This document shows positions 32,234 through 40,323 of a stretch of DNA of 64,000 bases, piece by piece; the stretch's first letter is position 1; each line of letters starts with the position of its first letter. Origin of the DNA: Candidatus Andeanibacterium colombiense. GTDB taxonomy: Bacteria; Pseudomonadota; Alphaproteobacteria; Sphingomonadales; Sphingomonadaceae. Made by a program: the position numbers and the translations under genes. The DNA is taken from the NCBI GenBank assembly GCA_029202985.1, contig CP119316.1:3273001-3337000 (forward strand), written 5' to 3'. The notes beneath the pieces were generated by a model that was given only the letters and a program-made list of their open reading frames with translations, ran no database searches and had not been told where the DNA came from.

Positions 32234-33499
32234 ATGCTCTCCCACGAAGACAACGAATTGCTCTGCAGGATCGGCTCCGGCACGCCGATGGGCGAGTTGA
32301 TGCGGCGCTTCTGGATGCCGGCCGTGGTGATCCACGAGCTGAAGCCCGATGGCAGGCCCGTGCGGATTCGCCTGCTCGGCGAAGACCTCGTTTGTTTCAT
32401 GGACAGCGAAGGCAAGGTCGGCCTGCTGGGCGAGAACTGCCCGCACCGCGGCACCTCGCTCGCGCTCGGCGTCAACGGCGAATGCGGGTTGCGCTGCGTG
32501 TTCCACGGCTGGAAGTTCGACGTGACCGGCCAGTGTCTCGACACGCCGGCCGAACCCGAGAATTCCAAGCTCGCCAAGGCGATGAAGGCCAAGGCCTATC
32601 CGACCCGCGTCGCGGGCGGGATGGTCTGGACCTATATGGGCCCGAAGGAGCTCGAGCCCGAATTCCCGGTCTTCCCGTGGTTCGACCTGCCCGAGGGCCA
32701 GGTCGAGGCATTCCGCGTGATCTACGAATGTAACTACTCGCAGGCGCTCGAAGGCGCGGTCGATTCGTCGCACGCCGGGGTGCTCCACCGCGACAGCCCG
32801 TGGACCGAGCCGGCCAAGTGGCCGCATGAGAAGGATCTGCGCCCGAAGCTGGAAGTCGAATTCACCCGCTACGGCATGCGTTACTGCGCGGTGCGCAACA
32901 GCGACGATGGCCGCAAGCAGGCGCGCATGACCCAGATCCCGCTGCCGTTCTATACCTTCATCCCGCCCGACGGCGAGAAGGCGCCCGAATTCCGCCGCAA
33001 CCGCCGGCTGATCAACGCCTTCGTGCCGCGCGACGACTACACCACCTGGCACATCCAGTTCTTCTACGATCCGGGCCTGACGATCGACCGCGCGCACCGC
33101 GAGGCCGAGGCGAACACGCCGCATGACAGCGACTTCTTCAAGACCAACGGGCTCAAGGTCTGGTACAACCAGGACGCCGAGATGATGCGCACGCGCAACA
33201 TGACCGGGATCGACGGGGTCGCGCTGCAGGATCACGCGGTCAGCGAGACGATGGGCGCGATCGCCGACCGGACCAAGGAGCACCTCGGCCGTTCGGACAT
33301 GGCGGTGGTCGCCTTCCGCCGCATGATGCTGCGCGCGGTGCGCCGGCTGCAGGAAACCGGCGAATTGCCCGAAGCCAACCAGGCGATCTTCGACTGGAAC
33401 GAGATCACCGCCGAAACCTTCCTGTTCCCGCCGGAACAGAAGTGGCAGGAACTCCAGCCACTCGCCGAGCATCTTCAGCCCGTCACCGCGGCGGCCTGA
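32234..33499 (+). CDS. Rieske non-heme iron oxygenase, LigX/phthalate-dioxygenase type
   Basis: A 421-residue oxygenase component. The Rieske cluster ligands are Cys69-x-His71 and Cys88-x2-His91. The mononuclear iron set is Asp177, His180 and His185 (DSSHAGVLH). The opening (SHEDNELL...GTPMGELMRRFWMPA) is that of the phthalate 4,5-dioxygenase / LigX group, whose LigX member O-demethylates 5,5'-dehydrodivanillate. An O-demethylation or ring hydroxylation of a methoxylated aromatic acid is likely. No ferredoxin or ferredoxin reductase gene lies in the window, so electrons must come from proteins encoded elsewhere or from an unusual partner. First of three genes with YciI-like and flavin reductase. 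Confidence 0.8.
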   Translation: MLSHEDNELLCRIGSGTPMGELMRRFWMPAVVIHELKPDGRPVRIRLLGEDLVCFMDSEGKVGLLGENCPHRGTSLALGVNGECGLRCVFHGWKFDVTGQCLDTPAEPENSKLAKAMKAKAYPTRVAGGMVWTYMGPKELEPEFPVFPWFDLPEGQVEAFRVIYECNYSQALEGAVDSSHAGVLHRDSPWTEPAKWPHEKDLRPKLEVEFTRYGMRYCAVRNSDDGRKQARMTQIPLPFYTFIPPDGEKAPEFRRNRRLINAFVPRDDYTTWHIQFFYDPGLTIDRAHREAEANTPHDSDFFKTNGLKVWYNQDAEMMRTRNMTGIDGVALQDHAVSETMGAIADRTKEHLGRSDMAVVAFRRMMLRAVRRLQETGELPEANQAIFDWNEITAETFLFPPEQKWQELQPLAEHLQPVTAAA

Positions 33500-33502
33500 G
33501 CC

Positions 33503-33796
33503 GTGGCGCATTTCCTCGTCGAATATGCCGAGCTCGGCCATGCGACCGCGCGCGACGAAAAGCGCGGCGAGCACATCGCCTATCGCAAGGGGCTCGGGAG
33601 CGCGATGGCGCTCGCCGGCCCGTTGCTCGACGATGGCAACAAGGCGATCGGCAGCGTCGTGATCCTCGAAGCCGATGACGAAGCCGCCGCCGAAAAGCTG
33701 GCGCTGGCCGATCCCTATATCGCGGCCGACGTTCTCGAACTTGTCTCGGTGCGCCGCTATCGCATCGCCGCGATGAAGCCCCCCGAAAGCGCCTGA
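33503..33796 (+). CDS. YciI-like protein
   Basis: A 97-residue YciI/YCII-fold (ferredoxin-like) protein starting at GTG, 3 bp after the Rieske gene. The family includes small dehalogenase-like and isomerase-like enzymes and often sits in aromatic and chloroaromatic clusters. The His in the GEHIAYRKGL region (about 24) and the Asp in LADPY (73) are the usual conserved pair of YciI proteins. It may remove or isomerise an unstable oxygenase product. Confidence 0.75.
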   Translation: MAHFLVEYAELGHATARDEKRGEHIAYRKGLGSAMALAGPLLDDGNKAIGSVVILEADDEAAAEKLALADPYIAADVLELVSVRRYRIAAMKPPESA

Positions 33797-33810
33797 ATAC
33801 GGACATTCGC

Positions 33811-34293
33811 GTGAAAATTATCGAGCCTTCGGAATTCCGGAACGCGCTGGGCAGGTTCGCCACCGGAGTGACGGTGATCACCACGGTCGACGAGGCGGGC
33901 CGGCGCTACGGCGTCACCGCGAACAGCTACAATTCGGTCTCGCTCGAACCGCCGCTGGTGCTGTGGTCGCTGGCCAATAGCTCGCGCTCGATGGAGGCCT
34001 TCGCCGCATGCGAGGTCTTCGCGGTGCATATCCTCGGCGCGCATCAGGAAGATCTGGCGACGCGCTTCGCCTCGCGCGGGGAAGACAAGTTCGCCGAGCT
34101 CGACACGCGCGAAGGCTTCGGCGGGGTTCCGCTGTTCGACGATTGCGTCGCCCATTTCGAATGCGTGACCGAGAACCGCTTCGAAGGCGGCGACCACCAG
34201 ATCTTCCTCGGCCGGGTGGTGAACTTCGAAGCCGGCGAACACGAACCGCTGCTGTTCCACCGCGGCCGGTTTGCGAAGGTGCATGGGGGGTAG
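33811..34293 (+). CDS. Flavin reductase (HsaB/HpaC-like)
   Basis: A 160-residue flavin reductase-like FMN-binding domain protein: FRNALGRFATGVTVITT at the start and ANSYNSVSLEPPLVLWSL (about 39-56) are hallmark segments. It supplies reduced FMN or FAD to a partner monooxygenase, here most likely the HsaA-type oxygenase at 29434. GTG start 14 bp after the YciI-like gene. Being placed in the Rieske operon, it might instead, or also, support that enzyme, but Rieske enzymes normally use Fe-S reductases. Confidence 0.85.
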   Translation: MKIIEPSEFRNALGRFATGVTVITTVDEAGRRYGVTANSYNSVSLEPPLVLWSLANSSRSMEAFAACEVFAVHILGAHQEDLATRFASRGEDKFAELDTREGFGGVPLFDDCVAHFECVTENRFEGGDHQIFLGRVVNFEAGEHEPLLFHRGRFAKVHGG

Positions 34294-34301
34294 CTTCGTA
34301 T

Positions 34302-34372
34302 TCCTGCGTAAGGAGGAACCCAGGGCAAAGTGGCGCTCGGTCGCCCTGGGCTCCTGCTTTCGCAGGAGCACC
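34302..34372. repeat. Hairpin repeat between convergent genes
   Basis: A long imperfect hairpin centred on CCAGGGC...GCCCTGG (about 34319-34349), with outer CCTGCG...CGCAGG arms, fills the gap between the flavin reductase and the lactamase-fold gene. It probably acts as a two-way terminator and resembles dispersed palindromic repeats. Confidence 0.55.
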
Positions 34373-34373
34373 G

Positions 34374-35261
34374 CTATTCCACGAACTCGTACCGATACGC
34401 ATCCCCATCCCGGTGTACCCGCCCGGCGGTTTGCCCGCGGAAGTGGGCGGGGAAGCACATTGTGCCGGTATCCGCGATCCGTTCCAGCACATCCTGCCGC
34501 ACCCTGGCCGCCAGCGGCTGGTCGAAATCGAACGGCAGCGTCAGTTCGGGGCGGGCAAGCTGGACCGGGTGATGGATCACGTCGCCCCAGAACAGCGCCT
34601 CGTCACCGCCCGACTGTGCCTTGACCAGGCACGATCCGGGCGAATGGCCGAAGGCCGGTTCCAGCCACACGCCGTCGCCGATCTCCCGCAGCGCGGCGGC
34701 CGGGCCTTCGAGGTCGACGATCTCGGCCTGACCCGCCTGAACCACCGGCAGCACCGAATCCGCGTAGGCCTCGCGGTGCGGCAGTTCGGCCGCTTCGCTG
34801 GCGAAATGGTCGTAATCCCGGCGGCCGAAGATGTAGCGTGCGTTGGGAAAAGTCGGCACCCAGCGGCCGTTGTCGAGCCGCGTGTTCCAGCCGACATGGT
34901 CGAAGTGGAGGTGGGTGCAGAGGACCATATGGATGTCCTCCGGCTTGAAGCCCTGCGCGGCGAGGTTCGCGAGATAGGGCGATTTCTGCAGATGGACGCT
35001 GGGGATGCAGCGCTGCTTGTCGTCGCCGTTGCAGGCGTCGACGAGGATGTTCTGCCCGCCGATCTCGATCACGAAGCTGTGCATGCTCAGCACGATCTTC
35101 GAGGTCTCCGGATCGCTGGTCAGCTCGGGGTCGGCGTACCAGCGCCCGACCCGCTCGAGATCGGCTGCGGCGATCGCCGGAAAGATCATCGGCAAAGGAA
35201 CGCCGTCCTCGGCCTCGACCACCTTGCTGACGGTAATGTGCCCGAGCCTCTGCTTTTGCAT
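34374..35261 (-). CDS. Metallo-beta-lactamase-fold hydrolase
   Basis: A 295-residue MBL-fold protein. THLHFDHVGW (about 114-123) is the HxHxDH metal motif; later His residues lie in FGHSPGS and FPAHF. The size and layout resemble the AttM/AhlD lactonase group, whose members open lactones. An enol-lactone or acyl-lactone in the pathway is a reasonable substrate. AGGAA lies 7 bp before the ATG at 35261. Divergent from the SnoaL/MetE-like operon across the operator at 35280. Confidence 0.78.
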   Translation of the reverse strand: MQKQRLGHITVSKVVEAEDGVPLPMIFPAIAAADLERVGRWYADPELTSDPETSKIVLSMHSFVIEIGGQNILVDACNGDDKQRCIPSVHLQKSPYLANLAAQGFKPEDIHMVLCTHLHFDHVGWNTRLDNGRWVPTFPNARYIFGRRDYDHFASEAAELPHREAYADSVLPVVQAGQAEIVDLEGPAAALREIGDGVWLEPAFGHSPGSCLVKAQSGGDEALFWGDVIHHPVQLARPELTLPFDFDQPLAARVRQDVLERIADTGTMCFPAHFRGQTAGRVHRDGDAYRYEFVE

Positions 35262-35279
35262 AAAATTTCCTGTTATTCG

Positions 35280-35292
35280 ATTGCCTAACAAT
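35280..35292. promoter_or_regulatory. Putative GntR operator, MBL/SnoaL operon divergent promoter
   Basis: ATTGCCTAACAAT, 9 of 10 fixed positions, 18 bp upstream of the MBL-fold start and 70 bp before the small gene at 35362. Confidence 0.6.
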
Positions 35293-35361
35293 CCAGCCGC
35301 GTTACAAGGTCCCTGTCAACCAGAATATCCGACTCCATGAAGTCGGGAGAGGGGAAGTGTC

Positions 35362-35589
35362 GTGGCTCAGGCGAAGGCCGCCGGCGGCAATATCGACTGG
35401 ACCGGCGATGCGCTCCCGCGGGTGCGCATGGGTTTTGGCGCGCGCTGCCTGACCTCGGACCTAAACCATTTCGTGCCGCTGTTCGCGGTGTCGAACGGTG
35501 ATCCCGCGCTCTCGCCGATCGAACCGTGCTTCGAGCACATGCAGCTGAAGCCGGTTCAGGTCGCCGGTTACGTCCATGGAGAAACCTGA
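35362..35589 (+). CDS. Small protein of unknown function
   Basis: A 75-residue soluble protein starting at GTG with GGGGAAG about 6 bp before. No membrane helix or known motif. It starts the operon of two SnoaL-like proteins, MetE-like 2 and an MFS transporter, and ends one base before the next ATG. It may be a small accessory subunit; I do not recognise it. Confidence 0.55.
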   Translation: MAQAKAAGGNIDWTGDALPRVRMGFGARCLTSDLNHFVPLFAVSNGDPALSPIEPCFEHMQLKPVQVAGYVHGET

Positions 35590-35590
35590 G

Positions 35591-36457
35591 ATGCGTTTCC
35601 TGCTGCCGCTGCTCGCGGCATCGCTGGCGCTGGGCGCCTGCTCGGCCAGGAAGGAAGAGCCGGCCGCCCCGGCCGATCCGGAAATCGCCGCCGCCCGCGC
35701 CGCGATCACCGACTATGCCGAGCTGCTGATGATCCGGCACAAGCCGGAGGAGGCGTTCGGCAAATATTACGCGAATCTGCTGATCCAGCACGATCCCTGG
35801 ATCGGCGACGGCGGCAAGGGCGACGTCGAGTTTCTCAAGAAGCGCCGCGAGGCCGAGCCCGACAAATACGACGCAACCGAACAATATGTCTCGGTGGTCC
35901 ACAACATCCTGACCGACGGCGAATTCGTCGCGATCAAGTCGCATATCTTCACCAACCCGAAGGATCACGGGCGCGAATTCGTCGATATCTGGAGGCTCGA
36001 GAACGGCAAGTTCGCCGAGCATTGGGACATCATCCAGCCGCTCGACGACGCGATGGCCAAGACGGTCGGTTGCGGGGACGGCGGAACTTACGCCGCGGCG
36101 AAGAAGACCGGCGATACGGTCGCAGCGCCGGTCTGCGGTTCTCCCGATCCGAAGGCCGATTCCGCGGCGAGCAAGACGCTGGCGCTGGCCTCCTTCAAGT
36201 CCGACCATCCGGCCGCGAAGGTCGAGCGCGCGATCGCCGATGGCGACTTCGTGATGGTCCACAGTCTCGTGCCCGGCGGCAAGTTCGGCCAGTCCACCAT
36301 CGATCTCTACCGCGTCGCTGGCGGCAAGATCGCCGACCATTGGGGCGTGATCCAGCAGATCCCGGAATTCAGCGCCTCGGGCCGTTCGATGACCGGCGGG
36401 CCCGACACCCCGCTCGAACCCGGGCGAGTGAAACGCGCAGCAAAGGCAGGCGAATGA
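35591..36457 (+). CDS. Double-domain SnoaL/NTF2-like lipoprotein
   Basis: A 288-residue protein. MRFLLPLLAASLALGACS is a lipoprotein signal (lipobox LGAC, Cys17). Two NTF2-like domains follow, about 35-165 and 190-275. The first contains HDPWIGDG and EHWDII, the second DHWGVI, then the tail EFSASGRSMTGGPD. It resembles the COG4922 SnoaL-like group. It is a tandem relative of the next gene, which lacks the signal, so the pair may do the same job on both sides of the inner membrane. Overlaps the next gene by ATGA. Confidence 0.72.
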   Translation: MRFLLPLLAASLALGACSARKEEPAAPADPEIAAARAAITDYAELLMIRHKPEEAFGKYYANLLIQHDPWIGDGGKGDVEFLKKRREAEPDKYDATEQYVSVVHNILTDGEFVAIKSHIFTNPKDHGREFVDIWRLENGKFAEHWDIIQPLDDAMAKTVGCGDGGTYAAAKKTGDTVAAPVCGSPDPKADSAASKTLALASFKSDHPAAKVERAIADGDFVMVHSLVPGGKFGQSTIDLYRVAGGKIADHWGVIQQIPEFSASGRSMTGGPDTPLEPGRVKRAAKAGE

Positions 36458-37389
36458 ACGATCCGATTTTTGAACCCGAAGCCGTCGAGCGCAATCGCGC
36501 CGCGATCCACGATTATTGCAAGCTGCTGAAGGTCGACCACCGGCCATTCGAGGCCTTTGCCAAATATTTCGCGAAAGACCTGATCCAGCACGATCCGTGG
36601 ATCGGCGACGGCAATGGCGGCGACGAGGAATATCTCGAAGGCCGCCGCGAGGACGATCCCGAGGAGTTCAGCGCGACCGACGAATATGTTTCGGTCGCCC
36701 ACAATGTGATGGCCGATGCCGACCATGTGGTGGTGAAATCGCACGTGTTCGTCGGGCCGGAGGACAAGGGCCGGATATTCATCGACATCTGGCGGGTCGA
36801 AGGCGGCATGTTCGTCGAGCATTGGGACATCATCGAGCCGATCGACCAGACCCATTTCAACCGCCTGCCGGTCGGCCGCACCCGCGCGGAGGCGATCGCG
36901 TTGGGCGAGACGCTGTCGAACCCGATCTACGGCAATCCCGATCCTTCATACGATAGCGAAGAATCGCGCCGTATCGTGCTGGATTATATGCATATGGGCA
37001 TGGAATCCGGGCGGCTGGTCGAAGCGCTGGAGACCTATCTTGCCGACGATTTCGTGCAGCACACCGGGCGGATGCCACCCGACAAGCAGGGCTCGATCGA
37101 CTACCTCGCAGCGCGCGCCGAAACCCGGGCGAAGGACAACCGCACCTCGATTTTCGAGCGAGTGGTCGCTGATGGCGATCTGGTGCTCGTCCATCGCCGC
37201 GTGACCAGCGACAGCGATCCCCGGGGGACGGTGTTCGCGGATCTTTACCGGGTGCGCGGGGGCAAGGTCACCGAGCATTGGGACGTGGTCCAGCCGATCC
37301 CCGAATTCAGCGCCTCGGGCCGCTCGATGACCGGCGGGCCGGACAGTCCGCTTGAGCCCGGTCGCTTTGTCGGACCAGAACCCCACTGA
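36454..37389 (+). CDS. Double-domain SnoaL/NTF2-like cytoplasmic protein
   Basis: A 311-residue protein made of two NTF2-like domains: the first with LIQHDPWIGDG (about 44-54) and VEHWDIIEPID, the second with DDFVQHTGRMPPDKQG and TEHWDVVQPIPEF. The closing EFSASGRSMTGGPDSPLEPGR segment is almost identical to that of the preceding lipoprotein, even at DNA level, which argues for a local duplication. SnoaL-type pockets catalyse aldol, cyclisation, hydration or isomerisation steps without cofactor. A single-domain relative is at 39865. Confidence 0.72.
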   Translation: MNDPIFEPEAVERNRAAIHDYCKLLKVDHRPFEAFAKYFAKDLIQHDPWIGDGNGGDEEYLEGRREDDPEEFSATDEYVSVAHNVMADADHVVVKSHVFVGPEDKGRIFIDIWRVEGGMFVEHWDIIEPIDQTHFNRLPVGRTRAEAIALGETLSNPIYGNPDPSYDSEESRRIVLDYMHMGMESGRLVEALETYLADDFVQHTGRMPPDKQGSIDYLAARAETRAKDNRTSIFERVVADGDLVLVHRRVTSDSDPRGTVFADLYRVRGGKVTEHWDVVQPIPEFSASGRSMTGGPDSPLEPGRFVGPEPH

Positions 37390-37417
37390 GAGATATCCTG
37401 CAGGAGCGTTTGATCAG

Positions 37418-38533
37418 ATGAGTAAACCTATCCGCGCCGATCAGGTCGGCAGCCTGCTGCGCCCGGCCGATTTGCTGGCGAGCCGCCGCGAATTCGAAGC
37501 CGGGAAGATTTCTGGCGGAGAGCTGCGTTCGCGCGAAGATGCCGCGATCCTCGACGTGCTGGCGTTGCAGGAAAGCGCCGGGATCGCGGTCTTCAGCGAC
37601 GGCGAGTTCCGCCGGTCGGCCTGGGGCAACGGGGTGATCGACTCCCTCTCCGGCCTCGTCCCGACCGTGAAGCGCGGCGGGGGGCAGGCTGCGCGGCGCT
37701 GGCAGGGCGCGCACTCCGATGTCGCCGAAGAGACCGTTCCGCGGCATTATGTCGCGGCCGGGAAGATCGGGCTCAAGCACCGCTTCGCCCATGACGAGGC
37801 GAAGTTCCTCAAGGACAACGCGGCCGGCACGTTCAAGATCACCATGCCGAGCCCGAGCATGTTCACCCGGCTCTATGACACCGAGGTCAGCACTTCGGCC
37901 TATGGCTCGATGGACGAGTTGCTCGACGACCTGGTCGAGCTTTATCTCGGCGAGATCGACGGGCTCCACGAACTGGGGGTGCCCTATCTCCAGCTCGATT
38001 CCCTGCGCTACATCGACACGATCGACGCGGTCGCAAAGGGCAGCATGAAGGCGGAGGCCGCGCGCGGCACGCTGCGGCGGCTTGTCGATATCGACAACCG
38101 CGTGCTCGGCCGGATGAAGCATCCTGGCGTCACCCGCGGCGTGCACATCTGCCGCGGCAACCACCGCAGCGCATGGGGCGCGGAAGGCAGCTATGAAAGC
38201 GTCGCCGAATTCCTGCTCGGCGAAGTCGATACCGACCGCTTCCTGATGGAATTCGACACCGAACGCGCCGGCACCTTCGAGCCGCTGCGCTTCGTGCCTG
38301 GCGACAAAATGGTCGTGCTCGGCCTGATCACCACCAAGTCGGGCGAGCTCGAGGACGTCGATGATGTCTGCCGAAGGATCGACGAGGCGACCAAATTCAT
38401 CCCGCTCGAGCGGCTGGCGATCAGCCCGCAATGCGGCTTCGCATCGACCGAACTCGGCAATCTGCTTACGGTCGAGGAAGAAAAGAAGAAACTCGCGCTG
38501 GTCGTCGAAGTGGCGCGGAAAGTCTGGGGATAG
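37418..38533 (+). CDS. MetE-core-like methyltransferase 2
   Basis: A 371-residue protein equal to the C-terminal barrel of cobalamin-independent methionine synthase, opening with RADQVGSLLRP as in that family. The zinc ligands are all present: His243 and Cys245 (HIC), Glu278 (MEFD) and Cys339 (PQCGF). It is only distantly like MetE-like 1 at 24070, but closely like the decayed remnant at 16505. AGGAG lies 11 bp before the ATG. In an operon with double NTF2 proteins and an MFS transporter. Likely moves a methyl group from a small donor to homocysteine or another thiol; alternatively a thiol-ether cleaving enzyme of the same fold. Confidence 0.78.
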   Translation: MSKPIRADQVGSLLRPADLLASRREFEAGKISGGELRSREDAAILDVLALQESAGIAVFSDGEFRRSAWGNGVIDSLSGLVPTVKRGGGQAARRWQGAHSDVAEETVPRHYVAAGKIGLKHRFAHDEAKFLKDNAAGTFKITMPSPSMFTRLYDTEVSTSAYGSMDELLDDLVELYLGEIDGLHELGVPYLQLDSLRYIDTIDAVAKGSMKAEAARGTLRRLVDIDNRVLGRMKHPGVTRGVHICRGNHRSAWGAEGSYESVAEFLLGEVDTDRFLMEFDTERAGTFEPLRFVPGDKMVVLGLITTKSGELEDVDDVCRRIDEATKFIPLERLAISPQCGFASTELGNLLTVEEEKKKLALVVEVARKVWG

Positions 38534-38536
38534 AGG

Positions 38537-39847
38537 ATGGCTGGTTCAATGCTCGCGGCGCGGCCGCACCCGTTCTGGTCGATCCTGTCGATCCTGTTGA
38601 TGTTCGTGTTCAGCGGGGTGGCGGTGCAGATCCTGCCGGTCGCCGCGCCCGCGATCATCGCCGACTGGCGTGTCGCGGCGACCGCGCTGGCTGCACCGGT
38701 TTCGGCCGTGCTGGTCGGATCGGCGATCGGCACGGTGGCGGGCGGGGTAATCTCCGACATCATCGGCCGCCGGCCGCTGATCGCGGGCAGCATCTTGCTG
38801 CTCGGCGTGTTCATGGGGCTGACCGCTTTCGCGACCGCGCCGATGCACATTAGCTTGACCATGCTTGTCGCGGGGCTGGCGATGGGGTTCTTCTTCTCGC
38901 CCGGGATGGCGCTGGTGGCCGAACTCTCGCCGGTCAGCCGCAGGCCGCTGGCGATCTCGCTCACGGTCGCGTCGCTGCCGCTCGGGCTCACGCTGTGCTC
39001 GCTCACCGCGGCGACGATGCTGCCGGTGCTCGGGTGGAAGATGCTGTTCCTGACCGGCGCCGCGCTCGCGGTTCCGTGCTTTCTGCTGTTCGTGTGCTTC
39101 GTGCCGGAGTCGCCCGGGTTCCTGGCGACCAAGCCCGCGCGCGCCGCGGAGCGCGAACGGATAGAGGCACTGCTGTCGCTGCCGGTGGCCGAAACGCCTT
39201 CGATCGAGCATTCCCAGGCCTCGCTGGGCAAGCGGTTCGCTCAGCTGTTCACCGCCGCCCCGGTCACCACCGCCTGCCTGTTCGTGCTGTTCCTGACGAC
39301 CAACATGTTCGGCAATATGGCGCTCAGCTGGATTCCGACGGCGATCTCCGATCTCGGCTTCTCGCTTGCTTTCTCCAGCGGCTCTCTGGCGAGTTGGACT
39401 ACCGTGACAGTGTTGTTTACCCCGGCGGCAGGCTGGCTAATGGGCCGCCTCGGTTTGAATCTGGTGTGCGCGGTTGCTCTGGTGATTTCCGGCGTCGCGA
39501 TGACGTTGATGGGTGCCTATGCCTCGGTCGAGATCGGCCAGCCGGCGATCTCGGGGATGATGGCGATGTCCGGGCTGGGCTGCGCCGGTTTCGTGACCGC
39601 AGTCTATACCCTGGCGGCCACTTCGTTTCCGGACCGGCTGCGGGCGAGCGGAATCGGCATTTCGGATGCGATCGGGCGGGTCGGAGGGGTGCTGGGCGCC
39701 TATTTCGGGGTTCAGTTCATGGCGGCGGGCGGGCCGAACGGTTTCTTTTACCTGCTCGGCTCGTTGATGGCGGTATCGCTGGTATTTCTGTTCGTCCTCG
39801 AACGCGCGAACCGGTCGGCGCACAGAAAGGTGGCGGCGCTGGCCTGA
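38537..39847 (+). CDS. MFS transporter (AAHS-like)
   Basis: A 436-residue, 12-helix transporter starting 3 bp after MetE-like 2. The loop GGVISDIIGRRPLIAG (about 72-87) and the PESPGFLATK segment after helix 6 recall aromatic acid symporters. It is the second AAHS-like carrier of the cluster (other at 12568), so two related aromatic acids may be imported, or one monomer and one dimer. Confidence 0.8.
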   Translation: MAGSMLAARPHPFWSILSILLMFVFSGVAVQILPVAAPAIIADWRVAATALAAPVSAVLVGSAIGTVAGGVISDIIGRRPLIAGSILLLGVFMGLTAFATAPMHISLTMLVAGLAMGFFFSPGMALVAELSPVSRRPLAISLTVASLPLGLTLCSLTAATMLPVLGWKMLFLTGAALAVPCFLLFVCFVPESPGFLATKPARAAERERIEALLSLPVAETPSIEHSQASLGKRFAQLFTAAPVTTACLFVLFLTTNMFGNMALSWIPTAISDLGFSLAFSSGSLASWTTVTVLFTPAAGWLMGRLGLNLVCAVALVISGVAMTLMGAYASVEIGQPAISGMMAMSGLGCAGFVTAVYTLAATSFPDRLRASGIGISDAIGRVGGVLGAYFGVQFMAAGGPNGFFYLLGSLMAVSLVFLFVLERANRSAHRKVAALA

Positions 39848-39864
39848 GCCGGCGCCGCAGCCCC

Positions 39865-40293
39865 CTACCACATCGGATTGCCGCTCTTGGTCTCTTCGGG
39901 GACCGGCTGGACCACATCCCAATGCTCGACGATCTTGTCGTCCTCGAAGCGCCAGAAGTCGGCGAACATCCGCCCCTTGTCGGTCGGGCCGACCGACATC
40001 CAGTAATGCACGATCAGGTAATTCGCGGCGATGAAGCGGTGGACCTGGCGATCCTGCCACTCGGCTTCGGCGGCGAAGAATTCGGGATTGGCTTCGTGGC
40101 GCTCCTCGAACCATGCGATCTGGTCGGCGGGTGAGTTGGGCAGTTCGGGATTATGCTCGGTGAAGCGGCGTTCGGAAACATGCCCGCGCATCGCGCCGGC
40201 GAAGTCCTTCTTCACATAGAGCAGGTCGAAGAAGCTCTCGGCCGCTTGACGCATCGCGTCGCTGGTGGGGTCGATAACGAATTCGCGGCTCAT
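39865..40293 (-). CDS. Single-domain SnoaL/NTF2-like protein
   Basis: A 142-residue protein with one NTF2-like domain: RFTEHNPELPNSPADQ corresponds to QHDPWIGDG of the double-domain relatives, and VEHWDVVQPVP near the end is shared. GAGGAAG precedes the ATG at 40293. It lies 31 bp after the MFS gene on the same strand and would be transcribed from the double operator at 41698. It probably handles the same kind of intermediate as the proteins at 35591 and 36454. Confidence 0.75.
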   Translation of the reverse strand: MSREFVIDPTSDAMRQAAESFFDLLYVKKDFAGAMRGHVSERRFTEHNPELPNSPADQIAWFEERHEANPEFFAAEAEWQDRQVHRFIAANYLIVHYWMSVGPTDKGRMFADFWRFEDDKIVEHWDVVQPVPEETKSGNPMW

Positions 40294-40323
40294 ATTGGCT
40301 TCCTCTCGGGTTTTCGATGATTG

